Shown here: positions 54,753 through 62,737 of the stretch, piece after piece | Layout of the letters: each line of letters opens with the position of its first letter | Position numbering within the stretch: position 1 is the stretch's first letter | Assembly (NCBI GenBank): GCA_964446955.1 | Contig: CAYUQJ010000003.1 | Span: forward strand, 124,001-188,000 | Direction: 5' to 3' | DNA length: 64,000 bases | DNA from: Leptolinea sp964446955 | GTDB taxonomy: Bacteria > Chloroflexota > Anaerolineae > Anaerolineales > Anaerolineaceae | Made by a program: the position numbers and the translations under genes | Notes under the pieces: model-generated | What the model saw: only the letters and a program-made list of their open reading frames with translations | The model's database searches: none | Told to the model about the DNA's origin: nothing

Positions 54753-56277
54753 TACATCTGCCCGATTATTTGACCGTTCCGTCTGGCTGCGCCGTATTGT
54801 TGTGGCCCTGGTCGTGATTCTTGCTCTTGTCATACGCTTCTATGATCTGGATGATCTCCCGTTGGATTTCCATTCGACACGGCAGATGCACTCTGCCCTG
54901 ATCGCGCGTGGTATGTATTACCAAACCCGGATGGATATTTCGGAGTGGCAACGAGCGGAAGCCATACGGCAATGGAAGGCTGAGGGACTTATTGAACCGC
55001 CGATCATGGAAAGTCTGGCCGCGCTGGGTTATCAGGTATCTGGAACAGACGATCTGCGGATACCGCGAACGTTTTCTATACTGTTTTGGATGCTGGGCGC
55101 TCTACCGTTATACTGGCTGGCTCGTGGACTTGTGGATCACAATGCCGCTGTGTTCTCGCTGATTTTTTATTTAATCCTCCCATATGGCGCGCAGGCCAGT
55201 CGTGCTTTCCAGCCGGATCCATTGATGGTTTCCTGTATCCTGTGGGCTGTTTGGGCGGCATGGCGCTGGTCCGTGCAGCCGGGTTGGAAATGGGCTGTGA
55301 CCGCCGGATTGCTGGCTGGTATGGCTATTCTGGTGAAATCGGTAGCCGGCTTCTTTGTGGCTGGCGCGTGGGTTGGGTTGTTATTGTCAACGTGGGGGAT
55401 TAAAAAGATTTTGCGGTCCATTCCGTTCTACGCGGCTGCGATACTGGCCGTGTTGCCATTTGCCCTGTTTATTTTTTATGGACTGCAGATCAGTGGAGAG
55501 ATGGCCGGGCAGTTCAGTCTGCGATTTTTCCCGAATCTCTGGGTGGATCCGGTCTGGTATCTGCGCTGGAACGGTGAAATCAGCAGTGTGGTTGGTTTTG
55601 AGTGGTTCCTGATCTCACTGATTGGTGTGTTCCTGATGCGTCAGCCTGCCGGTCGGTGGATGCTGATCGGGTTGTTCGCCGGTTACCTGGCTTTTAGTTT
55701 TGCTCTTCCGTACCATGCCATGACGCATGATTATTACCAGTTGCCTCTAATTCCGTTGGTTGCCCTGGGGGCAGGCGCCGCATTATCCGCGCTAATGGCC
55801 CGTCTAGACGGTCCGCGCTGGCTTTACACCGCCGCGGTCATCGGTGTTCTGGTGTATTGGACAGGTATCAAAGCCTGGGATACGCGAGTTACCCTTAAGC
55901 GGAATGATTACCGGGGTGAACCGCAATTGTGGCAGATGTTGGGCGAGAAGCTGGGACATGATTCCAGTGTGCTGGCCATCACCCAGGATTACGGTTATCG
56001 GTTGGAATACTGGGGCTGGCTTACCCCGCAGAACTGGATGAATTCCGGTGATTTCATGGTGCGCGAGTTGGCCGGTCAGGAATTTGACCGCGAAAAGTTG
56101 TTCAGGGAACAGGTGGAAGGAAAAGACTATTTCCTGGTAACTTCATTTGGTGAATTCGACAGCCAGGCAGAATTTAAACAGTTGATGGTGAATTCGTTCC
56201 CCATTCTGGAAGATACCAGCGAGTACATCATCTTTGATTTGAAGAACCCGTTGAACACAGGGGGAGGATCTAAATGA
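54745..56277 (+). CDS. Polytopic GT-C-like membrane glycosyltransferase
   Basis: 510 residues from the ATG at 54745 (GGTGGA at 54731-54736). About eleven hydrophobic segments. YDLDDLPLDFHSTRQMHSAL (about 30-49) after the first segment carries the Asp and the basic pair expected at the catalytic loop of GT39-type enzymes, and AFQPDPLMV is typical of the third loop. The next gene is its tandem paralogue. The frame extends upstream into the GT2 gene but without a good start. Confidence 0.8.
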   Translation: MNDTSARLFDRSVWLRRIVVALVVILALVIRFYDLDDLPLDFHSTRQMHSALIARGMYYQTRMDISEWQRAEAIRQWKAEGLIEPPIMESLAALGYQVSGTDDLRIPRTFSILFWMLGALPLYWLARGLVDHNAAVFSLIFYLILPYGAQASRAFQPDPLMVSCILWAVWAAWRWSVQPGWKWAVTAGLLAGMAILVKSVAGFFVAGAWVGLLLSTWGIKKILRSIPFYAAAILAVLPFALFIFYGLQISGEMAGQFSLRFFPNLWVDPVWYLRWNGEISSVVGFEWFLISLIGVFLMRQPAGRWMLIGLFAGYLAFSFALPYHAMTHDYYQLPLIPLVALGAGAALSALMARLDGPRWLYTAAVIGVLVYWTGIKAWDTRVTLKRNDYRGEPQLWQMLGEKLGHDSSVLAITQDYGYRLEYWGWLTPQNWMNSGDFMVRELAGQEFDREKLFREQVEGKDYFLVTSFGEFDSQAEFKQLMVNSFPILEDTSEYIIFDLKNPLNTGGGSK

Positions 56278-57785
56278 TAGCCACTCCATGGTATTCCCGC
56301 CGGATTATCCAGACCATCATTCTGGCTGCGGCTATATTGGCCGGCTTTGGTATCCGGATATATGATCTTACCGATCCGCCGCTGGATTTCCACCCCACCC
56401 GGCAGCTCCGCTCGGCTATTCTGGCTCGGTCCTTCTATTTTCAATGGAATCCGGATGCTGACCCGATGTTGCGTGATACAGCGATCCGTCTGGGGAATGC
56501 GTTGGAAGTCTATGAGCCTCCCATCCTGGAGGGTCTGACAGCCGCCGTTTATCTGTCCATGGGGCAGGAGGCCCTGTGGGTCTCGCGGGTGTTGAACGCG
56601 TTGTTCTGGAGCATAGGCGGACTGGCCTTGTTCTGGATCGCCCGGCGTTATACCGGTTTTTACGCGTCGTTGATCGGGCTGGCGTTATATATGTGTCTGC
56701 CGTTTTCGATTATTGCCAGTCGGTCTTTTCAGCCTGACCCGTGGATGGTAATGTGGTTGATACTGTCCATGGCCGGGCTGCTGCGCTGGATGGACACAGG
56801 CCGATGGATAGACGCGGTTATGGCCGGTCTCCTGGCGGGAATGGCCATCCTAGTCAAGATGGTAACAATTTTCCCGCTGGTCTTTATGTGGGGAGCCGTT
56901 ATCCTGACTCAGATCGATTCGCCGGCACGTATTAAGAATGCCCGTTTCTATACAGCTGCCGCGCTCGCGGCAATTCCCTCTGTGATTTTTTACCTGGTGA
57001 ATCTGGGTAACCGATCGTCCGACTTCTTTTCCTTTTGGACGGTTGCACTGTCACATCTCGTTCTGGAATCCAATTTTTATGCCGACTGGCTGGTGATGAT
57101 CCATAATCAATTCGCGCTGACTAATGTACTCATCGCGTTACTGGGAACGATTATCGCGAAACGGGAGCTAAAAGCGTTGCTGGTTGGCGGATGGGTTGGA
57201 TACTTTATCTACGGTTTATTTTTCCCGTACCAGATGGTGACGCATGAGTATTATCATCTGATGCTCATCCCGTTAATTGCCCTGTCACTGACACCAGTGA
57301 TTGAAAGTATCTTTGACTTGATCACGCCGCAACATTCCTTCTGGCGTTGGACGGCGGTAGTTGTGCTGGCAAGTTCCTCCGCTTATTGCCTTTACGTCGG
57401 GCGTTCAGTGCTCATCGCCCGCAGTTATGCCAATGAACCTTTGGCCTGGCAAAAGATCGGTGCCGCCATTCCTGTTGAAGGCAAGGTTATCGCTCTGACG
57501 AGCGAATACGGAAACCGGTTGATGTACTATGGCTGGCGTGGCATTGCCGGTTATTGGCCTGCTTCCAACGATCTGAATTTGTTCAGTATGGCTGGAAGTG
57601 CCCCAACGGATTTTGATACGTATTTCAAAGAGAAAACCGCCGGTATGGATTTTTTCCTGGTGACCATGTTCTCGGAATTTGACGCCCAACCGGACCTCAA
57701 GAACACGTTGAACGATACCTATCCCATTTACAGCGAAGGCGACGGTTATGTACTGTATGATTTGCGCCAGGGTGAGTCCGGATGA
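56274..57785 (+). CDS. Polytopic GT-C-like membrane glycosyltransferase (tandem paralogue)
   Basis: 503 residues. YDLTDPPLDFHPTRQLRSAI (about 28-47) and SFQPDPWMVMW match the preceding protein in sequence and position. ATGA overlaps on both sides. The C-terminal part (about 395-503) is soluble and has FLVTMFSEFD, as in its neighbour (FLVTSFGEFD). The pair probably arose by duplication and may now add two different sugars. Confidence 0.8.
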   Translation: MIATPWYSRRIIQTIILAAAILAGFGIRIYDLTDPPLDFHPTRQLRSAILARSFYFQWNPDADPMLRDTAIRLGNALEVYEPPILEGLTAAVYLSMGQEALWVSRVLNALFWSIGGLALFWIARRYTGFYASLIGLALYMCLPFSIIASRSFQPDPWMVMWLILSMAGLLRWMDTGRWIDAVMAGLLAGMAILVKMVTIFPLVFMWGAVILTQIDSPARIKNARFYTAAALAAIPSVIFYLVNLGNRSSDFFSFWTVALSHLVLESNFYADWLVMIHNQFALTNVLIALLGTIIAKRELKALLVGGWVGYFIYGLFFPYQMVTHEYYHLMLIPLIALSLTPVIESIFDLITPQHSFWRWTAVVVLASSSAYCLYVGRSVLIARSYANEPLAWQKIGAAIPVEGKVIALTSEYGNRLMYYGWRGIAGYWPASNDLNLFSMAGSAPTDFDTYFKEKTAGMDFFLVTMFSEFDAQPDLKNTLNDTYPIYSEGDGYVLYDLRQGESG

Positions 57786-58579
57786 CATTGGAATGTGCCC
57801 TCCCGCTGGTGACCGTAGTCACTCCCTCGTTTAACCAGGCTGAGTTTCTGGAACGGACAATACTGTCTGTCTTGGAACAGGATTATCCAAATCTGGAATA
57901 CATCATTGTCGATGGTGGATCGTCAGATGGAAGTGTTGACATCATTCGTAAGTATGAGAACCGGATCGAAACCTGGATCAGTGAACCCGACGCAGGACAG
58001 ACAGACGCGATCAATAAGGGGTTCGGTCTGGCACACGGTAGCATACTGGCATGGTTGAACTCAGATGATACATATAATCCCGGTGCTGTGTCGGAAGCCG
58101 TGCAATTTCTGAAAACACACGACGATGTTGGACTGATTTACGGTGACGCGAATTTTATCGATGGCAATGATCAGGTCATTGGACGGTTCCCGGCGGCACA
58201 GACAGATCGGACAAGGTTATTACAGGGATATGTGCATATCCCGCAACAATCGGCATTCTTTTTATCTGACCTCTGGAAACAGGTAGGTCCGCTTGACCCA
58301 TCATTCTTTTTTGCCATGGATTATGATTTGTGGGTAAGGTTATCCGCGCATACGAAGTTGGTGTATTTCCCGAAAAAAGTATGGGCTAACTTCCGGCTTC
58401 ATGGTGAGGCCAAGACGGTATCGGCGGATGACCGGTGTTGGCCGGAAATGCTGCGGGTTCACCGGCGGGAAGGCGGCTCCTGGTTTTCGATTATTCAGAT
58501 GAAGTATTATCTCCGGCGGCTGCTGGCTCCGCTGATCACCCGGCGACGCAGGGGGATGTTTGAGCGTACAACGTCGTAA
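57782..58579 (+). CDS. GT2 family glycosyltransferase
   Basis: 265 residues, paralogue of the protein at 53769. Shared motifs: TPSFNQAEFLERTILSVL (about 14-31), VDGGSSDGS and AWLNSDDTYNPGAV (about 89-102). It is the last gene of the third glycan block; a TATAAT lies in the 41-base gap that follows, so the next gene probably has its own promoter. Confidence 0.88.
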   Translation: MTLECALPLVTVVTPSFNQAEFLERTILSVLEQDYPNLEYIIVDGGSSDGSVDIIRKYENRIETWISEPDAGQTDAINKGFGLAHGSILAWLNSDDTYNPGAVSEAVQFLKTHDDVGLIYGDANFIDGNDQVIGRFPAAQTDRTRLLQGYVHIPQQSAFFLSDLWKQVGPLDPSFFFAMDYDLWVRLSAHTKLVYFPKKVWANFRLHGEAKTVSADDRCWPEMLRVHRREGGSWFSIIQMKYYLRRLLAPLITRRRRGMFERTTS

Positions 58580-58598
58580 AAGTGAATCCGTATATAGA

Positions 58599-58604
58599 TA
58601 TAAT
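58599..58604 (+). promoter_or_regulatory. Candidate -10 box for the small membrane protein gene
   Basis: TATAAT in an AT-rich stretch, 16 bases before the ATG at 58621, with GGAG at 58611-58614. No -35 box is clear. With so short a distance the leader would be only about ten bases. Confidence 0.3.
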
Positions 58605-58620
58605 GATATAGGAGAGTTGA

Positions 58621-58989
58621 ATGGATAATAAATCACCCAAAGGAATAACGCCTTACAGCGGCGGTTTTTTACCCGAGATCGGCCTGCGGATCAAGTTGAT
58701 CTACAAATTAATGCTTGACCGTAGGGTGAGCATATTCCTGAAAGCACTCCCGGTGGCATCACTGGTTTACCTGGTACTTCCCGAATTATTCCCAGTAATT
58801 GACGATGCCATTGTTTTGTGGCTGGGAGCTTACCTGTTTGTGGAGCTTTGCCCTGACGAGATCGTCGAAGAACATATGAAAAAATTACGTCATGTAGAAA
58901 TCCCGGCCGAAAACAGCAGACCGTCCACTGATGGAACGGTCAAGGGTGAAGTGGTAGACGCGGAGTTTTCTGAGCTGGAAGAAAAATAA
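58621..58989 (+). CDS. Small membrane protein, possibly DUF1232-like
   Basis: 122 residues. Residues about 39-75 are hydrophobic, with YLVLPELFPVIDDAIVLWLG, reminiscent of the DUF1232 (YkvA) pattern LPxxxxPxxDD. The C-terminal third is charged and acidic. GGAG precedes the ATG by six bases. Function unknown. It is probably not part of the glycan pathway, since it has its own likely promoter. Confidence 0.6.
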   Translation: MDNKSPKGITPYSGGFLPEIGLRIKLIYKLMLDRRVSIFLKALPVASLVYLVLPELFPVIDDAIVLWLGAYLFVELCPDEIVEEHMKKLRHVEIPAENSRPSTDGTVKGEVVDAEFSELEEK

Positions 58990-59037
58990 ACTTTACCACT
59001 TCACAACGTAGTGGTCTTTACCAGGAAGGATTGGCTT

Positions 59038-60222
59038 ATGAGAACAATCAACCAACCCGTACTGCTGGTATTAAAACTGTTAGGAATACTCCTCGCCGTG
59101 TTTATTGGATTCGTGGTTTGTGGAGGAACACCTGTTGAGGCGTATCAGGTACAGACCATGCCGGATGCGTCCGGCTACCGGTGGGTACCTGTTTATTCCG
59201 GCCTGGTCCAACCGGTTGATTTTGCTTCTCCTCCGGGTGATCCGGAGAAAATTGCAATCGTCGAGCAGGGTGGAACGATCAAGCTGTTGGAAAGCGGGGG
59301 AATAACAGGAGTTTTTCTGGATATTCGCGACAGGGTTAGTGCGGCTGCCAGTGAGCAGGGATTGCTGGGATTGGCCTTCCATCCGGATTATCCAGATAAT
59401 CGGTATTTCTTTGTAAACTACACTGATCGAAATGGTGACACTGTTATTGCACGGTTCACTGCAGGGTCAGATGGATTGAGCTCGGATCCTGCCAGTGAGA
59501 AACAATTATTGCGGGTGGATCAACCTTATGACAACCACAATGGCGGCGGATTGGCGTTCGGACCGGATGGATACCTGTACATTGCCCTTGGCGATGGGGG
59601 GTCCGCCGGTGATCCACAGAATTATGGTCAAAACAAAAATTCACTGCTCGGCAAGGTGCTGCGGATTGACGTGAATTCTCTGGATGGTTACGCTATTCCC
59701 CCGGACAATCCGTTTGTCAGTGGTGGAGGACTTCCGGAGATTTGGGCTTATGGTTTACGAAATCCATGGAAGATATCGTTTGACCCCTCCAACGGAGACC
59801 TGTGGATAGCCGATGTGGGTCAAAGGTTGTGGGAGGAGGTCAATCTCTTACCCGCAGGCAGCAAGGGGGGGATGAACTTAGGATGGAATATCAAGGAAGG
59901 GAACCATCCATACAATACCAATTTATCCGATCCGGGGAACCTGACTTTCCCGATCTTTGAGTATGATCATAATACCGGCTGCTCCATAACCGGTGGGGCT
60001 GTATACCGGGGAGAAAATATGCCGGAGTGGCAGGGTGTTTACTTCTTCGGAGATTTTTGCCAGGGGACGATATTTGGCCTTGAGCGCACTTCAGCGGGTG
60101 CAAATGTGGAATTGATTTCGCGGCTGAATGCGACGATCAGTTCCTTTGGCGTGGATGGCGCTGGCGAGCTTTATGTTTTGGACCATGGCAATGGGACGGT
60201 CTATCGTTTTGAGCCGAATTGA
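59038..60222 (+). CDS. Secreted PQQ-dependent sugar dehydrogenase-like beta-propeller
   Basis: 394 residues from the ATG at 59038 (AGGAAGGA at 59023-59030); a GTG at 59011 is possible but worse. Residues 1-35 are a signal peptide or anchor. The six-bladed propeller of soluble glucose dehydrogenase/Hip-like proteins is seen in EQGLLGLAFHPDYPDN, HNGGGLAFGPDGYLYI, DGGSAGDPQNYGQNK and YGLRNPWKISFDP. It may oxidise sugars outside the cell with PQQ; no pqq genes are in the window. A short stem (58995-59000 with 59010-59015) precedes it. Confidence 0.85.
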   Translation: MRTINQPVLLVLKLLGILLAVFIGFVVCGGTPVEAYQVQTMPDASGYRWVPVYSGLVQPVDFASPPGDPEKIAIVEQGGTIKLLESGGITGVFLDIRDRVSAAASEQGLLGLAFHPDYPDNRYFFVNYTDRNGDTVIARFTAGSDGLSSDPASEKQLLRVDQPYDNHNGGGLAFGPDGYLYIALGDGGSAGDPQNYGQNKNSLLGKVLRIDVNSLDGYAIPPDNPFVSGGGLPEIWAYGLRNPWKISFDPSNGDLWIADVGQRLWEEVNLLPAGSKGGMNLGWNIKEGNHPYNTNLSDPGNLTFPIFEYDHNTGCSITGGAVYRGENMPEWQGVYFFGDFCQGTIFGLERTSAGANVELISRLNATISSFGVDGAGELYVLDHGNGTVYRFEPN

Positions 60223-60251
60223 CAAAACGTTGGAATTTCCCCCCATACGAT

Positions 60252-60280
60252 TTGAACTCTTATAATAAGTTCGATATAAT
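60252..60280 (+). promoter_or_regulatory. Near-consensus sigma-70 type promoter
   Basis: TTGAAC (60252-60257) and TATAAT (60275-60280) with exactly 17 bases between. A second TATAAT lies at 60261-60266 but is too close to that -35 box. The promoter precedes the 74-residue Cys-rich protein gene at 60325. Confidence 0.8.
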
Positions 60281-60324
60281 ATGCGTAACCGGATTGTTTT
60301 AGTGGCTATTTATGGAGGTTAACT

Positions 60325-60549
60325 TTGGCGACAAAGATGTGGATCAAAGAAAAGATACGGTATTGCGAACATGCCGGATGCAAAGTCTCACTGGATGTGG
60401 AAGCCATCTTCCCGGCTGATCATCTACCCGATCAACCTCCGCGGGTCACCATTCACCGCTGCTCTCACGCAGTAGACTGCATGGAAGGTGACTGCGGTGC
60501 CTGTGTATGGAGCGGAGCAAATCCTGATTATGACCCGTTTGAAAAGTAA
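60325..60549 (+). CDS. Small cysteine-rich protein, probably metal-binding
   Basis: 74 residues with six cysteines: YCEHAGC near the N terminus and HRCSHAVDCMEGDCGAC near the C terminus, the last with C-x5-C-x4-C-x2-C spacing. This suggests a Zn or Fe-S site. The start is TTG with GGAGG at 60314-60318; an ATG at 60334 is too far from it. The gene has its own strong promoter and terminator. I do not recognise a named family. Confidence 0.75.
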   Translation: MATKMWIKEKIRYCEHAGCKVSLDVEAIFPADHLPDQPPRVTIHRCSHAVDCMEGDCGACVWSGANPDYDPFEK

Positions 60550-60578
60550 TCAATCCATTCCAGGTTAATATCAAAAAT

Positions 60579-60604
60579 AGCCGGCAGAGCGTTATCTGCC
60601 GGCT
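60579..60604. terminator. Bidirectional terminator between convergent genes
   Basis: A perfect 10-bp stem (60579-60588 with 60595-60604) and a six-base loop. On the plus strand it is followed by GTCTTGTTT, on the minus strand by ATTTTTGA. It ends both the Cys-rich gene and the minus-strand DUF711 gene. Confidence 0.85.
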
Positions 60605-60625
60605 GTCTTGTTTATTGTAAAGAAA

Positions 60626-62005
60626 TCAATTGCGTAAACTGTGAATTGGAGCAGGTATCTTCCCGCCAAATTCCACAAATCGGCTTGATTTGCCCACGTT
60701 ACGTACCGGAGCAATGGCACTCTCACCGAAAAGACCGCCAAATGAGACCATTTCACCGGCTTCTTTGCCGGGAACCGGGATAAGCCGTACGGCTGTGGTC
60801 TTGTTGTTGATCATTCCGATGGCCATCTCATCGGCAATAATGGCTGAAATGGTTCCCGCGTCCACTGACCCGGGGATTGCGATCATATCCAGTCCGACCG
60901 AACACACACTGGTCATAGCCTCGAGTTTTTCGATCACAAGATTTTCATCGCGCACCGCGTTAGCCAGTGTTTGATCTTCACATACGGGGATGAACGCACC
61001 GCTTAAACCACCTACACTTTGACTGGCGAATGTGCCGCCTTTTTTCACCGCATCGTTCAACATGGCTACAATGGCCGTGGAACCCGGCGCGCCAACAGCG
61101 TCAACTCCCATTATCTGGATGATCTCACCAACACTGTCACCCACATTCGGGGTGGGAGCCAGGGAGAGGTCAACCACTCCAAAAGGTACCCCCAGGGTTC
61201 TGGCAACCTGCCGGCCGATCAATTCTCCGCAGCGGGTGACGCGGAACGCAGTGCGTTTGATCTCGTCTGCCAGATCTTGAAGCCCAAGGCTTTGGCTCGC
61301 AGCCTGTTCGATTTTCCGCGATAGCGCGCGGGCAATAACACCCGGTCCACTGACACCCACGTTGATCATCACTTCATGCTGCCCTAAACCATGGATCGCG
61401 CCCGCCATGAAGGGATTATCTCCCGGCTGGTTGGTGAAGACCACAAATTTGGCCGCGGCGAAACCACCGGTATCAGCTGATTGGTCTGCCAGATCTTTGA
61501 TTGTCCGGCCTAGGAGGACGATAGCGTCCATGTTAATTCCGCCACGGGTTGTTCCCACGTTGACTGAGGCGCATACTTTATGGGTGCGGGTCAGAGCCGC
61601 GGGGATGGATGCGATGAAGTCCCTGTCCCAGCGGGTCATTCCATTGGCGACATCGGCGGAAAACCCGCCGAGAAAATCGACACCGGCCTCCGCGGCTGCT
61701 TCATCCAGCGCGAGGGCGATTTCCACATACCCAGCCGCATCAAATCCGGCTCCTACATGCGAAATTGGGGTAACGGCCAATCGTTTGTTCACCACCGGGA
61801 TGGCGTATTCGCTGCTGATCGCATCACAGGTGGACACGAGCTTTTCCGCGTGATGGCGGATTTTCTTGCGGATCGCTTTGCAGGTGGCGGCAACATCTTC
61901 ACGGTGGCAGTCCAACAGGCTGATTCCCATTGTCACCGCCCGGACATCCAGATTTTCCTTCTGGATCATATCTACAGTGTTAAGAATTTCATCGGATTGG
62001 ATCAT
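60626..62005 (-). CDS. DUF711 (UPF0210/PFL-like) family protein
   Basis: 459 residues. The whole length matches UPF0210: VRAVTMGISLLDC near the N terminus, VTPISHVGAGFDAAGYVEIA, the glycine-rich GVSGPGVIARALS, and SVGGLSGAFIPVCED. The family has a fold related to glycyl-radical enzymes, but its reaction is not known to me. It is usually found with an ACT-domain gene, and here that gene lies 20 bases upstream on the same strand. No strong ribosome binding site is seen; translation may be coupled to the ACT gene. Confidence 0.9.
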   Translation of the reverse strand: MIQSDEILNTVDMIQKENLDVRAVTMGISLLDCHREDVAATCKAIRKKIRHHAEKLVSTCDAISSEYAIPVVNKRLAVTPISHVGAGFDAAGYVEIALALDEAAAEAGVDFLGGFSADVANGMTRWDRDFIASIPAALTRTHKVCASVNVGTTRGGINMDAIVLLGRTIKDLADQSADTGGFAAAKFVVFTNQPGDNPFMAGAIHGLGQHEVMINVGVSGPGVIARALSRKIEQAASQSLGLQDLADEIKRTAFRVTRCGELIGRQVARTLGVPFGVVDLSLAPTPNVGDSVGEIIQIMGVDAVGAPGSTAIVAMLNDAVKKGGTFASQSVGGLSGAFIPVCEDQTLANAVRDENLVIEKLEAMTSVCSVGLDMIAIPGSVDAGTISAIIADEMAIGMINNKTTAVRLIPVPGKEAGEMVSFGGLFGESAIAPVRNVGKSSRFVEFGGKIPAPIHSLRN

Positions 62006-62025
62006 GGTCGGGGCTTTCTGTTATT

Positions 62026-62604
62026 TCAATGTACGGGCAGGTTAATCTCATTGACCGCCCGGAAAATATCGTAGTGTTGTAAGACGATCCTCAAGCCGTT
62101 TGCACGGGCGAATTCCTGCAGTTCGCGGCGGATGTCGTCGATGGAAGGGCAACAATTCAAGTCCACGATCAGGATCATGACATAATCACCATCGGATCGG
62201 GTTGTGGAAAGATCAATGATATTGATATTGTTGGTGGCGCAAAAAGAGGAGACTGTGGCCACGAAACCTACTCTGTCTGGACCTGTGGCAGTTAACACAT
62301 AGGCGTTATCAGGGATCGAGTTTCGAGCGACCGGATCGGAAATTTCCACTTCCTTGACAACCGCGTCAATGGCTGTTTCGCTGCGCGCGTCCACTTCCGC
62401 CAGCCGTCGTTCAATATCCCGTTTGGATACTGCATACGGAAATGCTGCCAGCAGGATCATGGTGAAATAGCCGCACAGTACGCTCTGGCGGATGTCGGCG
62501 ATGTTGCCGTTCAGTCCGCTGATGGCTTGCGAGATATCATGGATAATTCCCACCCGGTCGCGTGACATGATGGAGATAACGTATTGTTGCTGATCTGGTT
62601 TCAT
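62026..62604 (-). CDS. Double ACT-domain protein
   Basis: 192 residues from the ATG at 62604, which has AGGAAT upstream; a longer frame to 62661 would run into the promoter region. Two ACT domains: YVISIMSRDRVGIIHDISQA (about 9-28) and YVLTATGPDRVGFVATVSSF in the second half. ACT domains bind small ligands, usually amino acids. The layout resembles GcvR-type regulators. It is paired with the DUF711 gene, as in many bacteria, and kbl lies just upstream, which hints at glycine/threonine sensing. Confidence 0.86.
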   Translation of the reverse strand: MKPDQQQYVISIMSRDRVGIIHDISQAISGLNGNIADIRQSVLCGYFTMILLAAFPYAVSKRDIERRLAEVDARSETAIDAVVKEVEISDPVARNSIPDNAYVLTATGPDRVGFVATVSSFCATNNINIIDLSTTRSDGDYVMILIVDLNCCPSIDDIRRELQEFARANGLRIVLQHYDIFRAVNEINLPVH

Positions 62605-62638
62605 GAATAATTCCTGATTACGAGAATAATAAGATTTG

Positions 62639-62644
62639 ATTATA
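62639..62644 (-). promoter_or_regulatory. Candidate -10 box for the ACT-DUF711 unit
   Basis: TATAAT on the minus strand, 34 bases before the ATG at 62604 and after the kbl terminator. No -35 box at normal spacing is convincing. Confidence 0.4.
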
Positions 62645-62667
62645 AAGGTGAACCCTGTCATTAAGGT

Positions 62668-62698
62668 AAAAAAAAAAGAGGCTGTCGATAGACAGCCT
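62668..62698 (-). terminator. Rho-independent terminator of kbl
   Basis: On the minus strand an 8-bp stem (62698-62691 with 62686-62679) and a four-base loop is followed by a run of about ten T. It separates kbl from the ACT gene. Confidence 0.9.
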
Positions 62699-62737
62699 TG
62701 GATAAATAGGTATATCTTTGTAAGGAAGCTGGATGGA

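Noticed and set aside
58995..59015. Stem ACCACT/AGTGGT before the PQQ dehydrogenase as a terminator
   Set aside because: Only six base pairs with a nine-base loop and no T-run; probably not a terminator.
61362..61853. Plus-strand frame of 163 codons inside the DUF711 gene
   Set aside because: The opposite strand encodes a full-length conserved protein; this frame is low in complexity (Ala, Pro, Ser-rich) and is a shadow.
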